A DNA stretch of 64,000 nucleotides, from assembly GCA_039815685.1 (NCBI GenBank), contig JBCBYV010000022.1:1-64000 (forward strand), given 5' to 3'. Every line of letters starts with the position of its first letter. Position 1 is the first letter of the stretch. Below, piece after piece: positions 26,304-34,576 of the stretch. The notes under the pieces were generated by a model. That model was not told the DNA's origin, did not search any database, and was given only the letters and a program-made list of their open reading frames with translations. Made by a program: the position numbers and the translations under genes. Origin of the DNA: Thermohalobaculum sp039815685 (GTDB lineage: Bacteria > Pseudomonadota > Alphaproteobacteria > Rhodobacterales > Rhodobacteraceae).

Positions 26304-26335
26304 TCGGCCTCACTCCCTCGTGAGGCCGACTTTTT
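26304..26335 (+). terminator. Intrinsic terminator after ftsZ
   Basis: A 10-bp stem TCGGCCTCAC / GTGAGGCCGA (26304-26313 and 26320-26329) with a 6-nt loop is followed by C and TTTTT at 26331-26335. It closes the dcw transcript about 110 nt after the ftsZ stop and separates it from lpxC. Confidence 0.9.
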
Positions 26336-26509
26336 CGTTCGCTACTCAAGGTTGTGACGCGCCGCAGCGCGCTCTGTTGCAAAGGGACATAATTGTTGAG
26401 TTGGTCCGCGCCTGCAGCGCCTTTAAGGAAAGGTTAGCAGAACAATATGCCGATCCGGCAACGTCGCCCAAGACGAGCAAAACAAAGCCGGCGGAACGAG
26501 GACAAGAGC
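26336..26509 (+). promoter_or_regulatory. lpxC upstream region
   Basis: Within the 312-nt gap between ftsZ and lpxC, the part after the terminator is comparatively AT-rich and must carry the lpxC promoter. I could not define convincing -35 and -10 boxes. AACGAGGAC just before the ATG at 26510 is the likely ribosome site. Confidence 0.35.
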
Positions 26510-27451
26510 ATGCGTTTCACTCTCGCGAATACCGCGATCTTCAGGGGGGTCGGGCTGCATTCTGGCAGGACCGTGACCGCCAAGGTGTTGCCGGCGATGC
26601 CGGGGACGGGGATCGTCTTCGAGCGGGTCGATACGGCGCTTGGCACCGGACGGATCCCCGCGCGCTACGACATGGTGAGCGACACGCAGCTCTGCACGAA
26701 GCTCGAGAACGTGCATGGCGTCTCAGTCGGTACGGTAGAGCACCTGATGGCAGCACTTGCGGGTTCGGGCGTCGCGGATGCCCGGGTGGTGCTGGATGGG
26801 CCGGAAGTGCCGATCATGGACGGCTCCGCGCGTGCCTTCGTCGAGGGTTTTCAGAAGGCCGGTCTCGTCGCGACTGGCGAGACGCCGCAGGCGATCGAGG
26901 TGCTGAAGCCGGTCGAGGTCATGCGCGATGGCCGCCGGGCGGCATTGCTGCCGTCGGAGGGCGCATCGGGCCTCTCGATCCGCTTCCTGATCGACTTCGC
27001 CGACCGGGCCATCGGGCAACAGGAGATCGAGATCGGCATGGCCGGCACGGTCTTCGCGGAGGAGTTGGCGGAATGCCGGACCTTCGGGCATCTCGCGGAG
27101 GTGGAGCAGCTGCGCCAGCTTGGGCTCGCGCGTGGCGGCAGCCTCGAGAACGCGATCGTCGTCGATCAGGGCCGGGTGCTGAACCCCACCGGCCTGCGCC
27201 GGCAGGACGAGTTCGTCCGGCACAAGGCGCTTGATGCGATCGGTGATCTAGCATTGGCGGGTGGACCGATCCACGGCATCTACGAGGGCGAGCGGGCCGG
27301 TCACGAGATGACCAATCTGCTGCTTCGGGCGCTGTTCGATGATCCGGAGAGCTGGCGTCTTCACCGCGATGCGGAGGGTGCGATGCGCCTGCCGGCGCGC
27401 GGCGTCACGCATCGCCGGAGTGCCGACCGCCCTTCCCGCGTCGCGGTCTGA
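26510..27451 (+). CDS. lpxC: UDP-3-O-acyl-N-acetylglucosamine deacetylase LpxC
   Basis: Zinc enzyme of the committed step in lipid A synthesis. The N terminus has the family pattern TLANTAIFRGVGLHSGRTV (residues 4-22). The zinc histidines lie in VEHLMAAL near residue 76 and in HKALDAIGDLALAG near residue 238, which also supplies the zinc aspartate. The catalytic histidine is in AGHEMTNLL near residue 264. Length 313 residues is normal. ATG 26510 gives the expected N terminus; the frame upstream to 26447 is not family-like. Confidence 0.96.
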   Translation: MRFTLANTAIFRGVGLHSGRTVTAKVLPAMPGTGIVFERVDTALGTGRIPARYDMVSDTQLCTKLENVHGVSVGTVEHLMAALAGSGVADARVVLDGPEVPIMDGSARAFVEGFQKAGLVATGETPQAIEVLKPVEVMRDGRRAALLPSEGASGLSIRFLIDFADRAIGQQEIEIGMAGTVFAEELAECRTFGHLAEVEQLRQLGLARGGSLENAIVVDQGRVLNPTGLRRQDEFVRHKALDAIGDLALAGGPIHGIYEGERAGHEMTNLLLRALFDDPESWRLHRDAEGAMRLPARGVTHRRSADRPSRVAV

Positions 27452-27593
27452 TACGGCCGGGCGCGAGGAGGCGGGCCGCGAAGCGCTCGGCATCGTGCTC
27501 CGGTCGCGTTCCCTCGGCTCTGGCCGCATGCGGGCCGGCGGTGTAGTGTTCGGCAACTTTCAGCGTCCTGAGCCGAACGAGACAGTCGCGCCC

Positions 27594-28436
27594 ATGCCGA
27601 ACTCGCCCATTCGTCTTCTTCGCCCCGTCGTCATGCTCTGTGCCGCCGCCGCTCTGGCCGGTTGCTCGCTCCTGCCGGAGGAGCCCGCGCCGGTCGAGGA
27701 GCTTTCCGCGACCGAGATCTATCAGCGCGGCGACAGCCAGCTTGCCGATGGGAACCAGCTGCAGGCGGCCAAGACCTTCAACGAGGTCGAACGGCTCTAC
27801 CCGTTCTCGCAGCTCGCCAAGCGGGCGATCATCATGTCGGCCTTCGCGTCCTATGAAGGCGGGGACTATTCCGGCGCGCGCACGCAGGCGCAGCGCTACA
27901 TCGATCTCTATCCAGCCGACGACGAAGCGGCCTATGCGCAGTACCTGATCGCGCTCACCTACTACGACAACATCGTGGACGTGGGGCGCGATCAGGAAGT
28001 GACGCGACGCGCGCTCGAGGAACTGAACACCGTCGTCAACCGGTATCCCGAGAGCATCTATGCCCGCGACAGCCAACTGAAGATCGACCTCACGCGCGAT
28101 CACCTGGCGGGCAAGGAGATGTCGGTCGGGCGGTATTACCTGAAGCGCGGGCACTACACGGCGGCGATCGCGCGATTCCGAAACGTGGTCGAGAATTTCG
28201 ATACGACGAGCCAGACGCCGGAGGCGCTGCACCGGCTGGTGGAGGCGTATCTCTCGCTCGGCCTCACCGAGGAAGCGCGCACGGCGGCGGTGGTGCTCGG
28301 CACCAATTTCCCGGGCTCGGAGTGGTACTCCGACAGCTATGCCGCGCTCACGGGCATCGAGGTGGTCGAGAAGGAGGGCGATGGCGGCACCGTCTCCTCG
28401 CTCTACCGTCAGATCATCCTCGGGCGCTGGCTCTGA
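27594..28436 (+). CDS. bamD: Outer membrane assembly lipoprotein BamD
   Basis: Lipoprotein of the BAM complex that folds outer-membrane beta-barrels. A lipoprotein signal peptide ends in LAGC with the lipidated cysteine at residue 24. The mature part is made of tetratricopeptide-like repeats, with the BamD signature AKTFNEVERLYPFSQLAKRA split over residues 60-79, FIDLYP-like YIDLYPADDEAAYAQYLIAL near 101-120, and RYYLKRGHYTAAIARF near 178-193. Length 280 residues is normal. Position after lpxC and before recN is standard for Rhodobacterales. Confidence 0.94.
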   Translation: MPNSPIRLLRPVVMLCAAAALAGCSLLPEEPAPVEELSATEIYQRGDSQLADGNQLQAAKTFNEVERLYPFSQLAKRAIIMSAFASYEGGDYSGARTQAQRYIDLYPADDEAAYAQYLIALTYYDNIVDVGRDQEVTRRALEELNTVVNRYPESIYARDSQLKIDLTRDHLAGKEMSVGRYYLKRGHYTAAIARFRNVVENFDTTSQTPEALHRLVEAYLSLGLTEEARTAAVVLGTNFPGSEWYSDSYAALTGIEVVEKEGDGGTVSSLYRQIILGRWL

Positions 28437-28494
28437 GGGCCATGGTTCTGGCTGGAGGCCCGCTGTGGGCGCGGCCTTCCGGGGCTTCAAGGAG

Positions 28495-28580
28495 GCCCCG
28501 GGTCGAGCCCGGGGCGACCTGCACGTGCCGGCACGTCCGGGGCGAGGCTCGCCTTTTGCGTCCCGGGCTTGACCCGGGAC
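28495..28580. repeat. Pair of CCCGGG palindromic repeats facing each other
   Basis: Two palindromes, GCCCCGGG/CCCGGGGC at 28495-28515 and GTCCCGGG/CCCGGGAC at 28560-28580, each with a 5-nt loop. On opposite strands both read CGGGCTYGACCCGGGRCCTCC, so they are inverted copies flanking 44 nt. A third copy is at 41909-41934. They fill the bamD-recN gap. Confidence 0.75.
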
Positions 28581-28620
28581 CTCCTGTTTTGCCGCGGGGC
28601 CGCGCTGTTCGGGGCGGGCG

Positions 28621-30276
28621 ATGCTGCTGAGCCTCGAGATCCGCAACATCGTGCTCATCGAAGCGCTGACCCTCGATTTTGACCGCGGTCTCAACGTGCT
28701 GACCGGCGAGACGGGGGCGGGGAAGTCCATCCTGCTCGACGCGCTCGGCTTTGCGCTCGGGCGCAAGGTGCGGCGGGACCTCGTGCAGAGCGGTGCGACG
28801 CAGGGCAGTGTGACGGCCGTGTTCGCGCCGGGCGAGGGCCATCCCTCGGCGGAGATCCTCGGCGAGCTCGATCTTGTGGCGTCCGAGGAACTGGTCCTGC
28901 GCCGCATGGCGCGGGCCGAGGGCCCGGCGAGCGCCTTTGTGAACGACCAGAGGGTGTCGGCCGACGCGCTGCGGCGGATCGGGGAGACGCTGGTTGAGGT
29001 GCACGGCCAGCACGATGATCGCGGCCTTCTCGACCCGCGGGCGCATCGCCCGCTGCTTGATGCCTATGCGGGCATCGCTGCGGAACGAGCGGCGGTGCGC
29101 GGAGCCTGGGGGGCCGCGGAGACGGCGCGAAGGGCGCTGGCGGAGGCGAAGGACGCGCTGGCCAAAGCCGCGACCGACGCCGATTTCCTGCGCCACGCCG
29201 TCGCCGAGCTTGAGAAGTCGGCGCCGGAGGAGGGCGAGGAGGAACGGCTCGATGCCGAGCGCCGCCTGATGCAGGCCGCCGCCCGGATCGGCGAGGAGGT
29301 GGAGAAGGCGGGGGAGGCGCTGGAGCAAAGGGCGGAGGGCGGGGCGGCCGATGCGCTCGACCGCCTGACCCGCGTGGCGGACCGGGCGGAGGGGCATCTC
29401 GATGCACCCGTCGCCGCCCTCGACCGCGCGATGATCGAGCTTGGCGAGGCACGGGCCGGTGTCGCCGCGGCGCTCGAGGCGCTGTCCTTCAGTCCCGAAC
29501 GGCTCGAGGCCTGCGAGGAGCGGCTCTTCGCGCTCCGCGCGCTTGCCCGCAAGCATGAGGTCCATCCGGCGGAGCTGCCGGAGCTTGCGACCCGCCTTGC
29601 CGCCCGGCTCGACGCCATCGATGCGGGCGAGGAGCATATCGCCGCCCTCGACCGCGCGGTGGCGGAGGCGGAGGCGACCTACGATGCGGCGGCGGAGGCG
29701 CTGAGCGAGGCGCGGAGCACGGCCGCTGGCAGGCTCGACGGACTCGTCACCGCGGAACTCGCACCCCTGCGCATGGAGGCCGCGCGCTTCGAGACCGTGA
29801 TCGCGGAGGCGCCGGCGGGGCCGGAAGGGCGCGACGCGGTGAGCTTCACCGCCGCCATCAATCCCGGCAGCCCGGCGGGGGCCATCGACCGCATCGCCTC
29901 GGGCGGGGAGCTGTCGCGCTTCCTCCTGGCGCTGAAGGTCTGCCTCGCGGCGGAGGCGGGCGGGCTCGCCATGGTTTTCGACGAGATTGACCGCGGGGTT
30001 GGTGGGGCCACTGCCGATGCGGTCGGCCGGCGCCTCGCGCGGCTGGCCGAGGCAAACCAGGTGCTGGTGGTCACGCACAGCCCGCAGGTCGCGGCACAAG
30101 GATCGCAGCATTTCCAGATCGCCAAGCATGTCGCGGCAGGGATCACACGCACCGAGGTGAGTCCCCTCGACGGCGAGGCGCGGCTCGAGGAGCTCGCGCG
30201 GATGCTGGCGGGCGAGGAGGTGACGCCCGAGGCGCTGAGCGCTGCCGCCGCTCTCCTCGCCCGGCAGGCGGCTTAG
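28621..30276 (+). CDS. recN: DNA repair protein RecN
   Basis: SMC-like ATPase acting in recombinational repair of double-strand breaks. The N-terminal head has LTGETGAGKSILLDAL at about residues 27-42 (Walker A). A central coiled coil rich in Glu, Ala and Arg covers roughly residues 150-400. The C-terminal head has the signature ASGGELSRFLLALK near 424-437 and Walker B GLAMVFDEIDRGVGG near 446-460. Length 551 residues is normal. The start ATG follows GGGGCGGGCG, not an ideal ribosome site. Confidence 0.95.
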   Translation: MLLSLEIRNIVLIEALTLDFDRGLNVLTGETGAGKSILLDALGFALGRKVRRDLVQSGATQGSVTAVFAPGEGHPSAEILGELDLVASEELVLRRMARAEGPASAFVNDQRVSADALRRIGETLVEVHGQHDDRGLLDPRAHRPLLDAYAGIAAERAAVRGAWGAAETARRALAEAKDALAKAATDADFLRHAVAELEKSAPEEGEEERLDAERRLMQAAARIGEEVEKAGEALEQRAEGGAADALDRLTRVADRAEGHLDAPVAALDRAMIELGEARAGVAAALEALSFSPERLEACEERLFALRALARKHEVHPAELPELATRLAARLDAIDAGEEHIAALDRAVAEAEATYDAAAEALSEARSTAAGRLDGLVTAELAPLRMEAARFETVIAEAPAGPEGRDAVSFTAAINPGSPAGAIDRIASGGELSRFLLALKVCLAAEAGGLAMVFDEIDRGVGGATADAVGRRLARLAEANQVLVVTHSPQVAAQGSQHFQIAKHVAAGITRTEVSPLDGEARLEELARMLAGEEVTPEALSAAAALLARQAA

Positions 30277-30392
30277 CGCCCGGCGTAGCGCCCGATGGCG
30301 ACCCCCGCGCCTGCAACGCATCGATCTCGCCGTGCATCGACACTGTCTTCGCGCCGCGATAAGCCCGGGCGCACCGGCGGCGGAGAAGCGAG

Positions 30393-31370
30393 ATGATCAA
30401 CGAGCGGGATTTCCTGATCCTCCGCAATCGGCTCCTGAAGGCGCTCGGCCTTCGTCGCGAGAAGCGGCGCGACATGGATCCCTGGCTCTTGCCCGCCAGC
30501 CGGCGGCGCGAGGGCGCGCGCGACGGCATCGCCATCGCCGCGATCTTCAAGGATGAGGCGCCGTATCTCGAGGAATGGATCGAGTTCCACGCGCTTCTCG
30601 GCGTACGGGCCTTCTTTCTCTACGACAACGGTTCCACGGACGGGTCGGCGGCGTTGCTCGACGCAGGCGGGTTCTCGGCCGAGGTCACGCGCCTGCCCTG
30701 GTGGAGCTTCGATGGCATGCAGGGCACGCAGCAGCTCGCCCATGCCCATATGCTGGGGAACTTCGCCGCCGATTTTCGCTGGGTCGCCTTTATCGACGTG
30801 GACGAGTTCCTGATGCCGGCGGAGGGTGAGAGCCTGCCCGCCACGCTGGAGCGATTTCAGCATCTGCCCTGCGTCTCGCTTCCCTGGATCTGCTTTGGGC
30901 CGAACGGGCACAAGGTGCGTCCCGAGGGGTTGGTGATCGAGAGCTACACCGAGCGCGCCGCGCTGCCGCACGACCCGCGGCAGTTCTCGCTCCTTAGATT
31001 CAAATCGATCGTGGACCCCGCGGCCGTGATCCGCGCGGGCACGCATCATTTCGGGCTGAAGGGGCTTGGCAGCGTCTTCATGAACGAGGCCGGAGAGACG
31101 GCAAGCCCGGAGGAGGCGCGGCGCGAAGGGTTTCCGCGCTCCGAGCATCTGCGGCTCCATCACTATTTCACCCGGTCGGAGGCGGAGCTGGAGGCGAAGC
31201 TCAACAAGGGGCGGGTGAGCAAGAACGGGGAGATCGACCGGTCGACCTATCCCCGGCGGATGGCCCAGTTCGCGCTTTCCGCCCATCGCGACGAGGCGGC
31301 GATGCGCTTTGCGCCGGCGGTGAAAGCGCGGCTCGCTGCCCGGCGCGCCGCTTTGGAGAGGGCGTCATGA
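30393..31370 (+). CDS. Glycosyltransferase, GT92/GT2-like
   Basis: A 325-residue soluble protein resembling the Glyco_tranf_2_4/GT92 group found in many alphaproteobacteria. Visible landmarks are IAAIFKDEAPYLEEWIEFH near residues 47-65 (start of the nucleotide-sugar fold), FFLYDNGSTDGSAAL near 74-88, and the metal-binding WVAFIDVDEFLMP near 130-142. Further family-like stretches are LPWICFGPNGH and RLHHYFTRSEAELEAKL. Donor and acceptor are unknown; surface polysaccharide or lipopolysaccharide decoration is likely. It follows recN, where ligA sits in many relatives, and overlaps the next gene by 4 nt. Confidence 0.8.
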   Translation: MINERDFLILRNRLLKALGLRREKRRDMDPWLLPASRRREGARDGIAIAAIFKDEAPYLEEWIEFHALLGVRAFFLYDNGSTDGSAALLDAGGFSAEVTRLPWWSFDGMQGTQQLAHAHMLGNFAADFRWVAFIDVDEFLMPAEGESLPATLERFQHLPCVSLPWICFGPNGHKVRPEGLVIESYTERAALPHDPRQFSLLRFKSIVDPAAVIRAGTHHFGLKGLGSVFMNEAGETASPEEARREGFPRSEHLRLHHYFTRSEAELEAKLNKGRVSKNGEIDRSTYPRRMAQFALSAHRDEAAMRFAPAVKARLAARRAALERAS

Positions 31371-32302
31371 CCACGGATATCGTCTGTCTCTGCACCCATT
31401 ATGACCTGAAGGCGCTCTACGGCGAGGGCTTTGCGCGTCATCCGTCGCTCCGCTTGCGCGCGCCCGAGGAGGTGGACGATCCCGGGAAGATCGAGGTTGC
31501 TATCGCCTTCAACCCGCCGCCGGATGCGTTCGAGCGGTTCGCGGGGCTGAAGCTCCTGCACTCCGTCGGGGCGGGTGTGGACGGGCTGCTGAAGCATCCC
31601 GGTCTGCGGCCCGAGATGACAGTTGTGCGCATGGTGAACCCGGAGCAGGCGCGGATGATGGCGGGTTTCGCCGTCTGGCATGTCGTCTCCTGGCACCGGC
31701 GGCTTTGGGAGTATCCGGGACAGCAGGCGCGGCGACATTGGGACGTGCTCGATGTGAGTGCGCCCTCGACCTTCCCCGTGGCCGTGCTTGGTTGGGGCAA
31801 TATGGGGCGGGCGTGTGGCGAGGCGTTGGCCGGGCTCGGCTATCCCGTCACCGCCTGGGCCGGGGCCGCGCGGAAGGAGGCGGGGATCCCTATCCTGGCA
31901 GGGTCGGACGGGCTGGCGGAGGTTCTTGCCGAGGCGCGCGTGGTGGTGAACGTCCTGCCGTTGACTGCGGCGACGGCAGGAGTTCTCGATGCCAGGTGCT
32001 TCGAGATGATGCGCCCGGACGCGCTCCTGGTACAGCTCGGCCGTGGTGGTCATCTGGTGGAAGTGGACCTTGTCGCGGCGCTTGATGCGGGCTGTCCCGC
32101 GATGGCGGCGCTCGATGTGATGGAGACGGAGCCTCTGCCCTCAGAGAGCCCGCTCTGGGCGCATCCCAGGATCCGCGTCACGCCCCATTGCGCGAGCGAG
32201 AGTAGCGCGGAGGCGGTGGCCGATGCGGTTGCTGCCAATGTGGCACGCTGGCAGATCGGCGAGCCCATGACCGGCGTCGTCGACCGCGGCCGGGGTTACT
32301 AA
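31367..32302 (+). CDS. D-2-hydroxyacid dehydrogenase, GhrA-like
   Basis: NAD(P)H-dependent oxidoreductase of the D-isomer 2-hydroxyacid dehydrogenase family, closest in style to glyoxylate/hydroxypyruvate reductase A. Substrate-side LKLLHSVGAGVDGL is at about residues 60-73. The nucleotide fold starts at VAVLGWGNMGRACGEAL near 138-154, LPLTAATAGVLDA near 195-207, and QLGRGGHLVEVDLVAAL near 222-238, with the catalytic arginine replaced or displaced in this motif. DVMETEPLP precedes the catalytic histidine in VTPHCASES. Length 311 residues is normal for GhrA. The exact substrate is not fixed by sequence. Confidence 0.85.
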   Translation: MTTDIVCLCTHYDLKALYGEGFARHPSLRLRAPEEVDDPGKIEVAIAFNPPPDAFERFAGLKLLHSVGAGVDGLLKHPGLRPEMTVVRMVNPEQARMMAGFAVWHVVSWHRRLWEYPGQQARRHWDVLDVSAPSTFPVAVLGWGNMGRACGEALAGLGYPVTAWAGAARKEAGIPILAGSDGLAEVLAEARVVVNVLPLTAATAGVLDARCFEMMRPDALLVQLGRGGHLVEVDLVAALDAGCPAMAALDVMETEPLPSESPLWAHPRIRVTPHCASESSAEAVADAVAANVARWQIGEPMTGVVDRGRGY

Positions 32303-32325
32303 GCACGAGGCCGGCCCCGCGCGCC

Positions 32326-32370
32326 CAAATTCGTTGAGACGAATTTGCAAATCTCTTGCAAGAGATTTGC
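32326..32370. repeat. Double-palindrome element, copy 3
   Basis: Same layout as copies 1 and 2 but with changed, compensated stems. The 22-nt part (32326-32347) has arms CAAATTCGT and ACGAATTTG around TGAG. The 24-nt part (32347-32370) is a perfect palindrome with half-site GCAAATCTCTTG. It lies between convergent genes and could act as a terminator for both. Confidence 0.85.
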
Positions 32371-32393
32371 GGCGCGGCTGCGGGCATGGCGCA

Positions 32394-33794
32394 TCAGTTG
32401 CCGGGGACGAGTTTGCCCGGGTTCAGGATGCCGTTCGGGTCCAGCGTGCGCTTGATGGCGCCCATCACTGCCCAGGCCTCGCCGTGCTCGGTCTCCATGA
32501 AACGGCGCTTGCCGAGGCCCACGCCGTGCTCACCGGTGACCGTGCCGCCGAGTGCCAGCGCAAGGTCGCAGAGCCGGTCGGCAATGCGGGCGGCCTTTGC
32601 GGTCTCTTCGGGATGGCCGGGCTCGATCAGGATAGCGAGGTGGAAGTTACCGTCGCCGACATGGCCGACGAGGGGGGCGAGGAGGTCACTTTGTGCGAGC
32701 TCCTTCTCTGTCTCCGCGATGGCCTCGGCCAATCGAGAGATCGGTACGCAGATATCCGTGACATAGCCCTTCGAGCCGGGGCGGAGTGCCTGCTGGGCGT
32801 AGTAGACGTCGTGGCGGGCCTGCCAGAGGCGGCTTCGTTCCTCGGCCTGCGACGTCCACGAAAAGCCGAGGCCGTGATTGGCTTCAGCGAGCGCGCCGAC
32901 GGTCTCCGCCTGTTCGGCGACGCCGGTCCCGGAGCCGTGAAACTCGAGGAAGAGGGTGGGCTTCTCCGGCATCGCATAGCCCGCATAGGCGTTGAAGCCG
33001 CGGATCGTCAGTGCGTCGAGAAGCTCGATCCGGGCGATTGGGACGCCGCACTGGATGGTCTCGATCACCGTGCGCACCGCGTCGTCGACCGTCTCGAAGG
33101 CGCAGGTGGCGGCCGTGACCGCCTCGGGGATGCCTTGGAGGCGGAGCGTGAGCTCGGTGACGATACCGAGCGTCCCTTCGGAGCCGACCATCAGGCGCGT
33201 GAGATCGTAGCCGGCGCTCGACTTTCGCGCGCGGCTGCCGGTGCGGATCACCCGGCCGTCGGCGAGCACGACCTCCATGGCGAGCACTGCCTCGCGCATC
33301 GTGCCATAGCGGACGGCACAGGTGCCGGAGGCGCGCGTTGCGGCCATGCCGCCAATGGAGGCATCCGCGCCGGGATCGATGGGGAAGAAGAGGCCGGTGT
33401 CCCGCAGCTCCTCATTGAGGCGCTTGCGGCGGAGGCCGGGCTGGACGCTCACGTCCATGTCCTCGGGGTGCACGGTCAGCACCCGGTTCATGGCGCCCAT
33501 ATCGAGGCTGATGCCGCCACGGACGGGGATGACATGGCCCTCGAGCGAGGTGCCCGTGCCCCAAGGCACGATGGGACAGCCATGGGCGTTGCAGATGCGC
33601 GCGATTTCCGAGACTTCCTCGGTGCTCTCGGGCCAGATTACCGCGTCGGGCATGCGGTGGGCGTGATGCGCCTCGTCGCGGCCGTGCTCGGCCCGGATGG
33701 CCTCGCCCGTGGCGAGCCGGTTGCCGAAGCGGGGGGCGAGCGCGTCGATGGCGGCTTCGATCCCGGGCTTCAGTGCGTTGGCGGCGATGGTCAT
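32394..33794 (-). CDS. FAD-linked oxidase, D-lactate dehydrogenase (cytochrome) type
   Basis: Flavoprotein of the vanillyl-alcohol oxidase/PCMH family with a C-terminal FAD-oxidase domain, most like D-lactate dehydrogenases and glycolate oxidase GlcD. FAD-binding PWGTGTSLEGHVIPVRGG is at about residues 76-93, GGMAATRASGTCAVRYGTM near 147-165, and LVGSEGTLGIVTELTLRL near 200-217. The C-terminal VGHVGDGNFHLAI holds the conserved histidine and asparagine near residue 382, and GEHGVGLGKRRFM lies near residue 431. Length 466 residues is normal. Electrons probably go to the respiratory chain; D-lactate versus another 2-hydroxyacid is not resolved. Confidence 0.85.
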   Translation of the reverse strand: MTIAANALKPGIEAAIDALAPRFGNRLATGEAIRAEHGRDEAHHAHRMPDAVIWPESTEEVSEIARICNAHGCPIVPWGTGTSLEGHVIPVRGGISLDMGAMNRVLTVHPEDMDVSVQPGLRRKRLNEELRDTGLFFPIDPGADASIGGMAATRASGTCAVRYGTMREAVLAMEVVLADGRVIRTGSRARKSSAGYDLTRLMVGSEGTLGIVTELTLRLQGIPEAVTAATCAFETVDDAVRTVIETIQCGVPIARIELLDALTIRGFNAYAGYAMPEKPTLFLEFHGSGTGVAEQAETVGALAEANHGLGFSWTSQAEERSRLWQARHDVYYAQQALRPGSKGYVTDICVPISRLAEAIAETEKELAQSDLLAPLVGHVGDGNFHLAILIEPGHPEETAKAARIADRLCDLALALGGTVTGEHGVGLGKRRFMETEHGEAWAVMGAIKRTLDPNGILNPGKLVPGN

Positions 33795-33873
33795 GGGCGC
33801 CTCCCTTGCGCGCGAGTGCCTTAAGCCTCTCTATGACTCTCAGCGATAGGCCGTGGGCCGGGGAGGGACAAGC

Positions 33874-34377
33874 ATGCAGGATGCAACACCGGAGGTGCCA
33901 TCGGCCGCACCCATCCGCACTGCGGTGCAGACCGTCGAGCCTGGCTGGATCGATTACAACGGGCATATGAACGTGGCCTACTACACGCTGGCCTTTGATC
34001 GGGCGCTCGACGAGATCTACGAAGCGCTGGATATCGGCCCTTCTGCTGTGGAGAGCAGGGGGCAGGGGCCGATGGCGCTGCAGACGCAGATCCACTACCG
34101 CGCGGAGCTTCTGGAGGGCGAGGGGTTTCACTGCGAGGCAGTGCTGCTCGATGCGGATCACAAGCGCTGTCACGCCTTTCTGCGCATGGTTCGGGAGCGG
34201 GATGGGGTGACGGCTGCGTGCTACGAGACGCTCTCGGTGAATGTGGACCTCGCAGCACGGCGCTCCGCCCCCTATCCCGAGGCGGTCGCAGAGGGGTTGA
34301 AGCGGCAGCGCGACTTGCATCGCGATCTGCCGCAGGATGAGGCCGTGGGTGCACGGATCGGCATCCGGAGGGGATGA
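33874..34377 (+). CDS. Hotdog-fold thioesterase family protein
   Basis: A 167-residue protein of the 4HBT-type acyl-CoA thioesterase superfamily. The active-site region WIDYNGHMNVAYYTLAFD lies at about residues 22-39, with the aspartate and the following helix typical of the fold. QIHYRAELLEGEG follows near 69-81. The sequence resembles carnitine-catabolism thioesterases of Rhodobacterales, but there is no carnitine dehydrogenase next to it, so the substrate remains open. ATG 33874 is preceded by GGGAGGGA; a start at 33853 would add seven residues and is less likely. Confidence 0.75.
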   Translation: MQDATPEVPSAAPIRTAVQTVEPGWIDYNGHMNVAYYTLAFDRALDEIYEALDIGPSAVESRGQGPMALQTQIHYRAELLEGEGFHCEAVLLDADHKRCHAFLRMVRERDGVTAACYETLSVNVDLAARRSAPYPEAVAEGLKRQRDLHRDLPQDEAVGARIGIRRG

Positions 34378-34576
34378 GATAGCAGGTCAGCGGGCGGGCT
34401 GCCGGGCGCCCCGACTTCGGGCCTGACGGCCCTCAGCGGCCCACCCGCCACCCAACGCCCGGCCGATTTCTTCCGGCAGCGCTTAGGTCTTTCGATATGT
34501 CGGGAGCGGCGATAGGCTTTTCTTGGCGCAGCGCTGCGTGCTGCGGCCTGCGATGGGTGTTGGTGGATCGGGGGCG

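Noticed and set aside
34381..34470. Another copy of the 14011 GC-rich hairpin repeat
   Set aside because: It has similar composition and some short matches (GGGCGCCCCG, CCCACCCGCCA) but the alignment is too broken to call it a copy.
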